Source of the DNA: Paenibacillus sp. RC67
GTDB lineage: Bacteria; Bacillota; Bacilli; Paenibacillales; NBRC-103111
Direction of reading: 5' to 3'
NCBI RefSeq assembly: GCF_030020805.1
Contig: NZ_CP125098.1
Span: 2,708,001 to 2,772,000 of the forward strand
DNA length: 64,000 bases
This document shows positions 34,956 to 44,069 of the stretch, in pieces. Below the pieces are notes generated by a model. That model saw only the letters and a program-made list of their open reading frames with translations, did not search any database and had not been told where the DNA came from. The position numbers and the translations under genes are program-made. Numbering within the stretch: position 1 is the first letter of the stretch; the number at the start of each line of letters is the position of its first letter.

Positions 34956-36140
34956 ATGGAATCCTTATTGAAAAAAGTGGACCTGTTATATCCGGAAATG
35001 GTGGGCTGGCGTAGACACCTACATCAGCATCCGGAATTGTCGTTTCAGGAAAAAGAGACAGCTTCCTTCGTAGCCTCACATTTGCGAGAGTGGGGGTTGG
35101 AAGTGGTAACCGGTGTTGGTGGTAATGGAGTCGTTGGACGATTGAAAGGCAGCGGCGGTGAGGGCCCAACTATTGCCCTTCGAGCCGATATGGACGCACT
35201 GCCGATACAGGACGAGAAAAACTGTGAGTTTGCCTCCAAAGTGAAGGGGGTAATGCATGCTTGCGGACATGATGCCCATACTTCCACATTGCTGGGAGTT
35301 GCAAAACTGATGGCAGAACATCGGGAGCAGCTTAAAGGAATGGTCGTATTTTTGTTTCAGCATGCGGAGGAGTTAACACCTGGCGGGGCTTACAGTATGA
35401 TTGAAGACGGAGCGCTTGAGGGCGTCGATTATGTATATGGAATTCATTTATGGACTCCTTTTCCCGTAGGGAAGGCCTATAGTAAACCTGGTCCGATGAT
35501 GGCCGCGGCCGATGAATTCGAAATAGTTGTGAAAGGAAAAGGCGGTCATGGTGGACTTCCTCACGAAACGATTGATAGTATCGCAATAGCTTCTCATTTG
35601 GTTGTCAATTTGCAAACCATTGTGAGCCGTACTGTTGATCCAACACAGCCGTGCGTAGTAAGCGTAGGTTCTTTCCACAGCGGGACGAGTTTTAATGTCA
35701 TTGCTGAAAAAGCCTCATTAAGCGGAACGGTTAGAACATTCGATCCTGAGCTAAGGATGGAAGTCAAGCAAAGGCTGGAATCCATAGTAGAACAGACCTG
35801 TAGGATGTATGGAGCCGATTTCTCGATTGATTATAAATTAGGCTATCCACCCGTAGTTAATGATGCTGGGGAAGCGGACCGATTTTATAGGGCGGCAGCG
35901 AAGGTAGGAGAATACGAAACGTCACCACTTATTATGGCAGGAGAAGACTTTGCCTATTATCTTCACCAGCGAAAAGGCTGCTTTATGTTCGTCGGAGCCG
36001 GCAACCCAGAATTAGGCATCGTGTATCCTCATCACCATCCGAAGTTTGATATTGATGAGTCTGCGATGGCAACAGCGGCCAAATTATTTATCAGCATGGT
36101 TGTTGATTGCCAGAATGAATGGAATGCCGATAAGTGCTAA
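34956..36140 (+). CDS. M20-family amidohydrolase (N-acyl-amino acid / hippurate hydrolase type)
   Basis: 394 residues. Metal site motifs: ALRADMDALPIQDE, MHACGHDAHTSTLLG, FLFQHAEELTPGG and the late AGEDFAYYLHQRKGCFMFVGAG. Cleaves an N-acyl group from amino acids or a similar amide; the natural substrate cannot be told, and the N-acetyl-diaminopimelate deacetylase DapL branch is a possible alternative, although no dapD lies next to it. CGGAGG precedes the ATG. The 200 bp upstream show no clear promoter. Confidence 0.88.
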   Translation: MESLLKKVDLLYPEMVGWRRHLHQHPELSFQEKETASFVASHLREWGLEVVTGVGGNGVVGRLKGSGGEGPTIALRADMDALPIQDEKNCEFASKVKGVMHACGHDAHTSTLLGVAKLMAEHREQLKGMVVFLFQHAEELTPGGAYSMIEDGALEGVDYVYGIHLWTPFPVGKAYSKPGPMMAAADEFEIVVKGKGGHGGLPHETIDSIAIASHLVVNLQTIVSRTVDPTQPCVVSVGSFHSGTSFNVIAEKASLSGTVRTFDPELRMEVKQRLESIVEQTCRMYGADFSIDYKLGYPPVVNDAGEADRFYRAAAKVGEYETSPLIMAGEDFAYYLHQRKGCFMFVGAGNPELGIVYPHHHPKFDIDESAMATAAKLFISMVVDCQNEWNADKC

Positions 36141-36248
36141 ACGGCTGAGCGCATGTCATGCAGGGTTTAGGGAAAATCTATGTTTGCACAGGGACGCAGA
36201 CGTTAGTGCGTTTGTTATCCTAGACAACTTCTTTGGGAGGGATTTTCC

Positions 36249-36680
36249 TTGAGTAGAACCTTGAAGGAAATTATGACAAAAGACTGCGCAACCGTTACTT
36301 TATTGGATAATGTTTATGAGGTTGCGGTTAAGATGAAGAAAGAGGATACCGGGTTCATTCCTGTTGTGGACGGTAAGAAGCTAATCGGCGTTATTACGGA
36401 CCGAGATCTGGTTATCCGCGGCTTTGCCGAGAAGAAGGAAGGATCAACAGCGGTTAAAGAAGTGATGAGCAGTAATCAGATCACCTGCGCTTCTCCTGAA
36501 ACGACCGTAGATGAAGCGGCCAAAATGATGGCGAAGCAGCAAATCCGTCGTCTTCCTGTATGTGAGAACGGGGAACTGGTAGGTATCGTATCTATCGGTG
36601 ACTTGGCTGTAAGGGATAAGTTTGAAGATGAAGCAGGAGAAGCTTTAAGCAAAATTTCTTCCGATAAAGTGACTGTGTAG
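36249..36680 (+). CDS. protein with two CBS domains
   Basis: 143 residues made of a tandem CBS pair: IMTKDCATVTLLDNVYEVA with VVDGKKLIGVITDRDLVIRG, then VMSSNQITCASPETTVDEAA with ENGELVGIVSIGDLAVRD. Such stand-alone pairs bind adenine nucleotides as sensors. It lacks the ACT domain of AcuB, so it is not the missing acuB. The start is TTG after GGGAGGGA. Confidence 0.88.
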   Translation: MSRTLKEIMTKDCATVTLLDNVYEVAVKMKKEDTGFIPVVDGKKLIGVITDRDLVIRGFAEKKEGSTAVKEVMSSNQITCASPETTVDEAAKMMAKQQIRRLPVCENGELVGIVSIGDLAVRDKFEDEAGEALSKISSDKVTV

Positions 36681-36707
36681 CCAGCTCTTCATAGCATATT
36701 GATTCGT

Positions 36708-36751
36708 AAAAGCAAATCGTTCTTCTCATTAGGAGAGCGATTTTTGCTTTT
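36708..36751 (+). terminator. factor-independent terminator
   Basis: AAAAGCAAATCG pairs with CGATTTTTGCTTTT with an inner TTCT/GGAGAG region; T-rich 3' side. Confidence 0.75.
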
Positions 36752-36877
36752 CATCCTGAAATTTGATAAATGTTTATTTTAATATTGTAATGTTAACGTG
36801 TGCAATATATAATAATGGGTGTAAAAAGATTGTTAATAATTCTTATGAAAATAAGAAATGGAAGGTGAGAAACACGA

Positions 36878-38044
36878 ATGGATAAAGTGCGTATCGGTTT
36901 GATCGGTGTGGGCAATATGGGTAAAGGCCATACAGAATATTTGGTAAACAACCAAGTCAAGGGTGCAGAACTGACGGCCATTGTGGATACGGATGCTTCT
37001 CGTCTGGACTGGGTAAGAACCAATCACGGCAACCATAATATTCAATTGTTTGATGATCTGGATGCTTTCTTTGCATCGAAAGCGTTTGACGCGGTGCTTG
37101 TGGCAACGCCTCACTATGATCACCCAACTTCCGCTATTAAAGCGTTTTCTCATGGGTATCATGTGTTGGTTGAAAAGCCTGCTGGTGTTTACACCAAGCA
37201 AGTACGCGAAATGAACGAAGCTGCTGAGAAGTCCGGTAAAGCTTTCGGCATTATGTATAACCAACGTACGAATCCTCTCTACCAAAAGCTGAGAGATATT
37301 ATTACATCTGGTGAGCTTGGTGAAGTTCGTCGTACGAACTGGATCATTACGAACTGGTACCGCTCCCAAAGCTACTATGATTCCGGCGGCTGGCGTGCAA
37401 CTTGGGCTGGCGAAGGCGGCGGCGTTCTGATTAACCAAGACCCGCATCAGCTTGATTTGTGGCAGTGGACTATCGATATGATGCCTAAACGTGTAAGAGC
37501 GTTCTGCGGTTTCGGTAAATATCGTAATATCGAGGTTGAAGATGACGTAACGGCTTATGTAGAGTACGAAAATGGCGCTACAGGCTTGTTCGTTACAACA
37601 ACTGGCGAAGCACCAGGAACGAACCGTTTTGAAGTAACGGGCGACCAAGGTAAAATCGTTATCGAAGATGAGAAGCTGACTTTCTGGCGTTTGCGCACAC
37701 CTGAGCCGCAGTTTAACAAAGAATTTAAGGGCGGATTCGGTTCTCCTGAATGCTGGAAGTGCGAAGTGCCTATTAAAGGTGTGCCTGGGCCAGGACACAA
37801 AGGCATTACGCAAAACTTCGTGAATCATATCTTGAACGGAACTCCATTGCTTGCTCCGGGTGAAGAAGGAATCAAAGGCTTGACTCTTTCCAATGCGATG
37901 CACTTGTCTTCCTGGACGGATAACTGGGTTGATCTTCCGATCAACGAAGATTTGTACTACGAGAAGCTGCAGGAGCGCATTAAAAACTCCACCTTTACAA
38001 AAGAAACCAAAGAGCTTCAAATGGACGTTAAAGGAACTCATTAA
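36878..38044 (+). CDS. Gfo/Idh/MocA family NAD(P)-dependent oxidoreductase
   Basis: 388 residues. The Rossmann motif is VRIGLIGVGNMGKGHTEYL; VLVEKPAGVYTKQ supplies the EKP motif with the conserved lysine, and GGGVLINQDPHQLDLWQWT contains the His near the substrate. Oxidises or reduces a sugar, inositol or related polyol; the substrate is not readable. GGAAGGTGAG precedes the ATG. Single gene between two terminators. Confidence 0.9.
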   Translation: MDKVRIGLIGVGNMGKGHTEYLVNNQVKGAELTAIVDTDASRLDWVRTNHGNHNIQLFDDLDAFFASKAFDAVLVATPHYDHPTSAIKAFSHGYHVLVEKPAGVYTKQVREMNEAAEKSGKAFGIMYNQRTNPLYQKLRDIITSGELGEVRRTNWIITNWYRSQSYYDSGGWRATWAGEGGGVLINQDPHQLDLWQWTIDMMPKRVRAFCGFGKYRNIEVEDDVTAYVEYENGATGLFVTTTGEAPGTNRFEVTGDQGKIVIEDEKLTFWRLRTPEPQFNKEFKGGFGSPECWKCEVPIKGVPGPGHKGITQNFVNHILNGTPLLAPGEEGIKGLTLSNAMHLSSWTDNWVDLPINEDLYYEKLQERIKNSTFTKETKELQMDVKGTH

Positions 38045-38064
38045 TATTGGTTTTATGTTAATAT

Positions 38065-38099
38065 AAGAAGATGCTCATTTAAGGGCATCTTCTTTTTTT
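38065..38099 (+). terminator. factor-independent terminator
   Basis: GAAGATGC (38067-38074) and GCATCTTC (38085-38092) followed by seven T. Confidence 0.92.
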
Positions 38100-38153
38100 A
38101 GGCCCTTGAAACCACTTCTAAATTAAGGCTCCATTTTGTTTGTGGAGTGTACC

Positions 38154-38182
38154 TTGACATATAGGTTATTTTGATATATAAA
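38154..38182 (+). promoter_or_regulatory. sigma-A promoter of ileS leader
   Basis: TTGACA (38154-38159) and TATAAA (38177-38182), 17-bp spacer. Confidence 0.75.
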
Positions 38183-38209
38183 CATTAAATAAGCATATGA
38201 AATAAATTC

Positions 38210-38475
38210 GATGACGAGAAAGAGTAAACTATGATGTTGATCCCCAGAGAGCCGGAGATTTGCTGAAAGCCGGTGTTCATGTCCTAGTCGAAAATCATCT
38301 CGGAGAAGTAAAGCTGAAAGTTGGAACGAGTAAGCTTAACCGGGTGTCCGCCGTTACAAGGAACGCGTATGTTAGTACGTTGATGAGTGCCGCGCATGTA
38401 ATTTTTCAATCTTGCGTGGAACAAGGGTGGTAACGCGAGCGATGACTCGTCCCTTCTGGGGACGGGTCTTTTTTG
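38210..38475 (+). promoter_or_regulatory. T-box riboswitch leader of ileS
   Basis: The T-box reads AGGGTGGTAACGCG (38424-38437), with AA in place of the more common AC. The terminator is GACTCGTCCC (38444-38453) with GGGACGGGTC (38458-38467) and a T-run. GAAAATCATC near 38290-38299 provides an ATC triplet (38294-38296) as candidate isoleucine specifier, agreeing with the downstream gene. Uncharged tRNA-Ile should relieve termination. Confidence 0.88.
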
Positions 38476-38506
38476 TTTTCACAAATACGGTTACGAGGTG
38501 TTGTAG

Positions 38507-41500
38507 ATGAGGAATGTAGATCCTAAGGAAAAAGCGAGAAATCGGGAGCTCCGAGTTCTCGAACAGTGGCAGCAGCAGGGGACGTTCAGAAAATCGATTG
38601 AAAATAGGGAGGGCAAGCCGAATTTTGTATTCTATGAAGGACCACCAACAGCAAACGGTGCGCCTCATATAGGTCATGTGTTGGGCCGAGTTATTAAAGA
38701 TTTTATTTGCCGATACAAAACAATGACTGGACATCAAGTGCTGCGTAAGGCAGGCTGGGATACTCACGGATTGCCCGTAGAATTAGGCGTGGAAAAGCAG
38801 TTGGGGATTTCGGGTAAGCAGGAAATCGAACGTTACGGTGTTGCCGAATTCGTGGAAAAGTGTAAAGCCAGCGTCTTCGAATACGAAAGGCAGTGGCGGG
38901 AGCTGACAGAGGCTATCGGATATTGGACCGACATGGAACATCCGTACGTTACTTTGGACAACAACTACATTGAGAGCGTGTGGTATCTGCTGTCCGAAAT
39001 TCATAAAAAGGGACTCTTGTATAAAGGCCACCGAGTGAGTCCATACTGTCCATGCTGTCAAACGACGTTAAGTTCTCACGAAGTGGCTCAAGGCTACGAG
39101 GATGTGAAGGACTTATCGGCAACGGTCAAGTTCAAGCTCGAAGGTCGGGAAGAATTCGTCCTTGCATGGACGACAACCCCGTGGACATTGCCTTCGAACG
39201 TAGCTCTTGCCGTTAACAAGCAATTAACTTATGCCAAGGTTAAGCAGAATGGCGAAATGTTCATCGTGGCTGAAAACTTGGTCGAGAAAGTGATGAAGAG
39301 CGAGTATGAAATCGTAGGTACGCTGAAAGGTGAGGAGCTGGTAGGGCTTCATTACACTCCTCCATTGGCTTATGTAAAGGCTGCGAATGGCTATTTTATC
39401 ATTGACGGCGATTTCGTAACGGATGCCAGCGGTACAGGGATTGTCCATATTGCTCCTGCGCATGGGGAAGATGATTATAAAGTATCAATGAAAAACGGAA
39501 TTAGCATGCTAAGCGTAGTAAATGCGGCTGGCCGCTATGTGGATGAGGTAACGGATCTTGCAGGCCGATTCGTTAAGGATTGCGATGTCGATATCGTAAA
39601 GCTGCTGTCTGAAAAAGGACTGCTGTACTCCAAGGAAAAATACGAGCATAGCTACCCATTTTGCTGGCGCTGTAAGTCTCCTCTTCTGTACTACGCTACA
39701 GAGAGCTGGTTCATCCGTACTACAGCTGTCAAAGAGCAGCTGATCGCTAACAACCGTGAGGTCAAATGGTATCCTGATCACTTGCGAGATGGCCGCTTCG
39801 GCAACTTCTTGGAGGACCTCGTTGATTGGAACATTAGCCGGAACCGTTACTGGGGTACGCCGTTGAATGTTTGGGTATGTTCATGCTGCCAAGGGGAATA
39901 TGTACCGTCTAGTGCAGCAGATTTAAAAGCAAAAGCTATTTCCGAGGTGCCAACTGATCTGGAGCTTCATAAACCTTTTGTGGATGATATCAAGCTGAAG
40001 TGCCCTCATTGTGAGGAGGGGACAATGGAGCGTACACCGGAGGTTATCGATGTATGGTTCGACAGCGGCTCAATGCCCTTTGCACAGCACCATGTTCCAT
40101 TTGAAAATAAGGAAATGTTTGAGCGTCAATATCCTGCGGATATGATCTGTGAAGGGATTGATCAAACAAGAGGCTGGTTCTTTAGCTTATTGGCAGTATC
40201 CACACTGTTTAACGGCAAAGCACCCTATAAAGCGGTACTTTCGACAGGGCACATTCTGGATGAGAATGGACAAAAAATGTCCAAGAGCAAAGGCAATGTT
40301 ATCGACCCGTGGGAAATTATTGACGAGTATGGAACGGATGCGTTTCGCTGGGCGCTTTTGTCGGATAGTGCACCATGGAATAGCAAGCGGTTTTCCAAGC
40401 AAATCGTGGCGGAAGCCAAGTCGAAAGTTATCGATACTATTGTGAATGCACATGCTTTTTACACTTTGTACGCAACCATTGACGGCTACAAGCCGCAGGA
40501 GCATGACAAGCTGCAAAGCGTCAATATTCTGGATCGTTGGATTCTCTCCCGGTTAAGTCAGTTGGTGGTCACAGTAGGAAAAGGGCTGGAAGCTAACGAC
40601 TTTATGAATCCGGCTAAAGCGATTGAAGCGTTCGTGGATGAAATGAGCAATTGGTACATTCGCCGTTCCAGAGATCGTTTCTGGGGTAACGGTCTTACAG
40701 AGGATAAGCTCAGCGCCTACCAAACGCTGCGTTCGGTTCTGCTCACGCTGGCAAAACTGATGGCTCCCTATACGCCATTTTTATCAGATGATCTATATCT
40801 TAACCTGGGCGGAGAAATGGAAAGTGTCCATTTAGTTGACTATCCACAGGCGGAAGAAGCTCAGCTTGACGCACAATTAGAGCAAGAGATGGGGACCGTA
40901 CGCAACGTGGTAGAGCTTGCGCGCAACGTTCGTAACGAGAGCGGAGTGAAGACTCGCCAGCCGTTATCTGAGCTCATAGTGGCTCTTGATCGAGCTATGG
41001 ATTTATCCGGATATGAGCCCATCATCAAAGAAGAGATCAATGTGAAATCCATAAGAGTGGAGACCAATGCAGATGGTTTGGTTGATTTTGCGTTGAAGCT
41101 GAATTTGAAAACGGCTGGGCCTAAATATGGTAAGCATGTAGGGGAGTTGCAGCAGGCGCTGCGCTCAAAATCGGCTGCGGAGGCAGCAACTATCGTCCAT
41201 GCCGGTCACTATCAACATGCTCTGAGCAGCGGAGAAGCACTCGACATTTCGCTTGAAGAACTGTTGGTAGAAAAAGTAGCTAAACCCGGCTTTGCTTCTG
41301 CTTCCGGTTATGGGTTGACGGTTGCGCTCAACACCGAGCTGACACCGGAGCTTGAACAGGAAGGCCTTGTTCGGGAATTGGTACGCGCGGTGCAGGATTA
41401 CAGAAAACAGCTTGATCTTCCTGTAGATAAACGGATTGATCTTGTAATGGATCTGGACACGCAAATGACAGAAGCCGTGGAACGCTTCGAGCTTGTACTT

Positions 41501-41599
41501 AAGGAGAATGTACTGCTGAACAGCTTCCGATTCGACCGACTGGATGAGATGGAGTATGTAGCTGCAGGAGACCGCAAGGTAGGTTTATGGATTAAATAG
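38507..41599 (+). CDS. ileS: isoleucyl-tRNA synthetase, type 2 (eukaryote-like)
   Basis: 1030 residues, longer than the usual bacterial 920. It begins without the bacterial type 1 N-terminal extension, has GPPTANGAPHIGHVLGRVIKDF (HIGH at 54-57) and KMSKS at 590-594 (QKMSKSKGNVIDPWE). The editing domain includes AWTTTPWTLPSNVALAV, and the gene ends in a long C-terminal domain characteristic of eukaryote-like IleRS. This type includes mupirocin-resistant enzymes such as MupA, so lower sensitivity is a reasonable inference. It is T-box controlled. GAGGTG precedes the ATG. Confidence 0.93.
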   Translation: MRNVDPKEKARNRELRVLEQWQQQGTFRKSIENREGKPNFVFYEGPPTANGAPHIGHVLGRVIKDFICRYKTMTGHQVLRKAGWDTHGLPVELGVEKQLGISGKQEIERYGVAEFVEKCKASVFEYERQWRELTEAIGYWTDMEHPYVTLDNNYIESVWYLLSEIHKKGLLYKGHRVSPYCPCCQTTLSSHEVAQGYEDVKDLSATVKFKLEGREEFVLAWTTTPWTLPSNVALAVNKQLTYAKVKQNGEMFIVAENLVEKVMKSEYEIVGTLKGEELVGLHYTPPLAYVKAANGYFIIDGDFVTDASGTGIVHIAPAHGEDDYKVSMKNGISMLSVVNAAGRYVDEVTDLAGRFVKDCDVDIVKLLSEKGLLYSKEKYEHSYPFCWRCKSPLLYYATESWFIRTTAVKEQLIANNREVKWYPDHLRDGRFGNFLEDLVDWNISRNRYWGTPLNVWVCSCCQGEYVPSSAADLKAKAISEVPTDLELHKPFVDDIKLKCPHCEEGTMERTPEVIDVWFDSGSMPFAQHHVPFENKEMFERQYPADMICEGIDQTRGWFFSLLAVSTLFNGKAPYKAVLSTGHILDENGQKMSKSKGNVIDPWEIIDEYGTDAFRWALLSDSAPWNSKRFSKQIVAEAKSKVIDTIVNAHAFYTLYATIDGYKPQEHDKLQSVNILDRWILSRLSQLVVTVGKGLEANDFMNPAKAIEAFVDEMSNWYIRRSRDRFWGNGLTEDKLSAYQTLRSVLLTLAKLMAPYTPFLSDDLYLNLGGEMESVHLVDYPQAEEAQLDAQLEQEMGTVRNVVELARNVRNESGVKTRQPLSELIVALDRAMDLSGYEPIIKEEINVKSIRVETNADGLVDFALKLNLKTAGPKYGKHVGELQQALRSKSAAEAATIVHAGHYQHALSSGEALDISLEELLVEKVAKPGFASASGYGLTVALNTELTPELEQEGLVRELVRAVQDYRKQLDLPVDKRIDLVMDLDTQMTEAVERFELVLKENVLLNSFRFDRLDEMEYVAAGDRKVGLWIK

Positions 41600-41602
41600 T
41601 AT

Positions 41603-41642
41603 AAAAAAGCGGAAGCGCGTTATGGCGTCTTCCGCTTTTTTT
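41603..41642. terminator. bidirectional terminator between ileS and the nuclease gene
   Basis: AAAAAAGCGGAAG pairs with CTTCCGCTTTTTTT. A-run and T-run on either side allow termination on both strands. Confidence 0.88.
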
Positions 41643-41658
41643 GTAACTATTACTTCTT

Positions 41659-42171
41659 TTATTCAAAGGCAGCGTCATAGTTTACCCAAAGACCTTTTTG
41701 CTGCTTGCGTGCCTTTTCTTGATCCTTTTTAAACAGATCCACATACTTCACATTAGGAGGGAACGTAGCCATTCGTGCGTAGCCTTCTTGAACCAAGGTT
41801 CGATTAAACAGTTCGTCGCCGATCCACACGTAAGCTAGATAACGTTTGTATTGATCGCGTTTTTCCACGTCCCATTCCAGCTCAATGGTTTTGTTCTCGA
41901 GCCGTTTCGTGGTGTAGTCCGATGCTTCCTTGCCGTAGAACATAACAGGGGTGTTCTCTTTTTTAGTCTCCGGAGTATCTACGCCTATAAGACGTACTTT
42001 TTCTTTTTTGCCGTCCTTTTTGATTTCGAACGTATCTCCGTCAACGACGCGCTCTACTTTAACAGACTCCCGGCCTGCTGTAGTCGAGGAGGCTTTTTCT
42101 TTACAGCCGCTCAGCACAGCTGACAAGCATAAAAGCAGCAGGACTGCTGCAAGGATTCCGTATTTTTTCAT
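41659..42171 (-). CDS. thermonuclease-family (SNase) lipoprotein
   Basis: 170 residues. An N-terminal lipoprotein signal peptide ends in LSGC (lipidated Cys23). The SNase fold follows: VERVVDGDTFEI, VRLIGVDTPET (catalytic Arg), and EWDVEKRDQYKRYLAYVW (catalytic Glu/Arg region). It would degrade nucleic acids outside the cytoplasmic membrane. It resembles B. subtilis YncB. Confidence 0.9.
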   Translation of the reverse strand: MKKYGILAAVLLLLCLSAVLSGCKEKASSTTAGRESVKVERVVDGDTFEIKKDGKKEKVRLIGVDTPETKKENTPVMFYGKEASDYTTKRLENKTIELEWDVEKRDQYKRYLAYVWIGDELFNRTLVQEGYARMATFPPNVKYVDLFKKDQEKARKQQKGLWVNYDAAFE

Positions 42172-42329
42172 TTTGTCACCTCTTCTGACGATAATCTGTG
42201 CTAATTCCTAATTGTAGTGCCTACGGAATCTGCTTGTAAAGTGAACAATGTTTAAATATTCCTGTTTCCCCTCATACTAGAATGAATAAACTGTTCGAGT
42301 AAATACGACAAAACTCGGGAGGTACCAGG

Positions 42330-44069
42330 ATGCAGATCGATTCGAAAAGGCCGCTTATTGTCCAAAGCGATTTTACGATTTTACTGGAAGTGCGCCACCC
42401 TCAATTTGATACCGTACGTGCTGGATTAGCCCGGTTTGCGGATTTGGTCAAGACGCCGGAGCATATTCATACTTACAGGATGTCGGCTCTATCGCTGTGG
42501 AACGCAGCAGCGGCAGGGATGACGACACAGGAAATAACAACGTTTCTGGAGGAGAATGCCAAGTTCGGAGTTCCCCATACAATTAAACTCGATATTAAAC
42601 GGTTTGTGGAGCGTTACGGACTGATCCGGATCGAGAGCTTGGGTGAAGATCTGCTGCTCATTTCAGATGATGTAGAACCGATTAAAGAAATGGTTTCGTT
42701 TAAATCGCTTCGTTCTTACGGACTGTGCCAAGTGGATGCCAAGACGCTCCGCTTTTCAGCTACCTATCGCGGTGCTTTGAAGCAGGAATTGATTAAGCTT
42801 GGGTATCCTGTGGAGGATTTGGCCGGGTACAGTCGTGGTGAAGAGCTTCCCATACGACTAAAGCCTGAGGGGAAAGCTGGAAAGGCATTTCAACTGCGAG
42901 ACTATCAAAGCTCTGCAGTTGATTCTTTTTACCGGGAAGGTAGTCTGCATGGAGGCAGCGGCGTTCTTGTATTGCCTTGCGGAGCGGGCAAAACAATTAT
43001 AGGTATTGCGGCAATGGGCAAATTAAACTGCGCTACCTTGATATTGACTACGAATAGTACTTCTGTTCGGCAGTGGAAGCGTGAAATCCTGGAAAAAACG
43101 GATGCAACCGAGGACATGGTGGGAGAATATACGGGAAAAGTGAAGGACGTTCGCCCCATTACTATCGCTACTTATCAAATTTTAACCTATCGCAAATCGA
43201 AGGACGATTTGTTCAAGCATATGGATTTGTTTAATAAGAGGGACTGGGGACTCATTGTGTACGATGAAGTTCACCTGCTGCCAGCACCTGTATTTCGGGT
43301 AACGGCAGATATTCAGGCAACTAGGAGATTAGGGCTTACGGCTACCCTTGTTCGTGAGGATGGCAGGGAAGAAGATGTATTTTCTCTAGTCGGTCCTAAG
43401 CGTTATGATATGCCTTGGAAAGAGCTGGAGGGTCAAGGATGGATCGCATCTGTTACTTGTAAGGAAATCAGGGTGCCTCTTTCTGCAGAAGAGCGAGATA
43501 AATATATGATGGCAGAATCCAGATCTCAAGTGAGGATTGCAAGCGAAAATTCCGCCAAGCTTGCTATCGTTGAAGAACTGCTTGAACTTCATAACGGAGA
43601 CCAGATTATCATTATTGGGCAGTATATTGATCAATTGAAGCAAATTTCGGATTTGCTTGGTGCGCCGCTAATATATGGTCAAATGCCTCATGAGGAGAGA
43701 GAAACGTGGTATCGCAAATTCCGTTCAGGTGAGCTTCAAACAATAGTTGTCTCTAAGGTCGCTAATTTTGCGGTTGACCTGCCGGATGCGTCCGTAGCCA
43801 TACAGATATCCGGGAGCTTCGGTTCGCGACAAGAGGAAGCACAACGGTTGGGTCGCATTTTACGTCCAAAAGAGGGCGCCAATTTGGCGAGTTTTTATTC
43901 TATTGTAAGCTCTGATACGAAAGAGCAGGATTTTGCTCTGAACCGTCAGTTGTTTTTAATCGAGCAAGGCTATACATACAGCATCGAGGAACGGATCCCT
44001 GTTGATGCACCAGTGAATCCCATAAAAGCTGTTTACTCAACGGATGGACAGGAGGCTGCACTGTCATGA
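42330..44069 (+). CDS. XPB/Ssl2-type DNA repair helicase
   Basis: 579-residue superfamily 2 helicase. The N-terminal about 180 residues form the XPB damage-recognition-like domain; then Walker A GAGKT (218-222), DEVH (312-315), the XPB-specific RED motif (Arg342-Glu-Asp) in LTATLVREDGREED, and motif VI QEEAQRLGRILRPK. XPB homologues unwind DNA by ATP hydrolysis; in bacteria their role in repair is inferred. GGGAGG precedes the ATG. The downstream gene overlaps by 4 nt (ATGA). Confidence 0.92.
   Translation: MQIDSKRPLIVQSDFTILLEVRHPQFDTVRAGLARFADLVKTPEHIHTYRMSALSLWNAAAAGMTTQEITTFLEENAKFGVPHTIKLDIKRFVERYGLIRIESLGEDLLLISDDVEPIKEMVSFKSLRSYGLCQVDAKTLRFSATYRGALKQELIKLGYPVEDLAGYSRGEELPIRLKPEGKAGKAFQLRDYQSSAVDSFYREGSLHGGSGVLVLPCGAGKTIIGIAAMGKLNCATLILTTNSTSVRQWKREILEKTDATEDMVGEYTGKVKDVRPITIATYQILTYRKSKDDLFKHMDLFNKRDWGLIVYDEVHLLPAPVFRVTADIQATRRLGLTATLVREDGREEDVFSLVGPKRYDMPWKELEGQGWIASVTCKEIRVPLSAEERDKYMMAESRSQVRIASENSAKLAIVEELLELHNGDQIIIIGQYIDQLKQISDLLGAPLIYGQMPHEERETWYRKFRSGELQTIVVSKVANFAVDLPDASVAIQISGSFGSRQEEAQRLGRILRPKEGANLASFYSIVSSDTKEQDFALNRQLFLIEQGYTYSIEERIPVDAPVNPIKAVYSTDGQEAALS

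Noticed and set aside
36249..36680. acuB
   Set aside because: The protein has two CBS domains but no ACT domain, and it lies 18 kb from acuA-acuC.
36833..38041. 402-codon open frame on the minus strand across the Gfo/Idh/MocA gene
   Set aside because: Its length comes from codon bias of the opposite gene; the translation is motif-free, while the plus-strand product has intact GxGxxG and EKP motifs.
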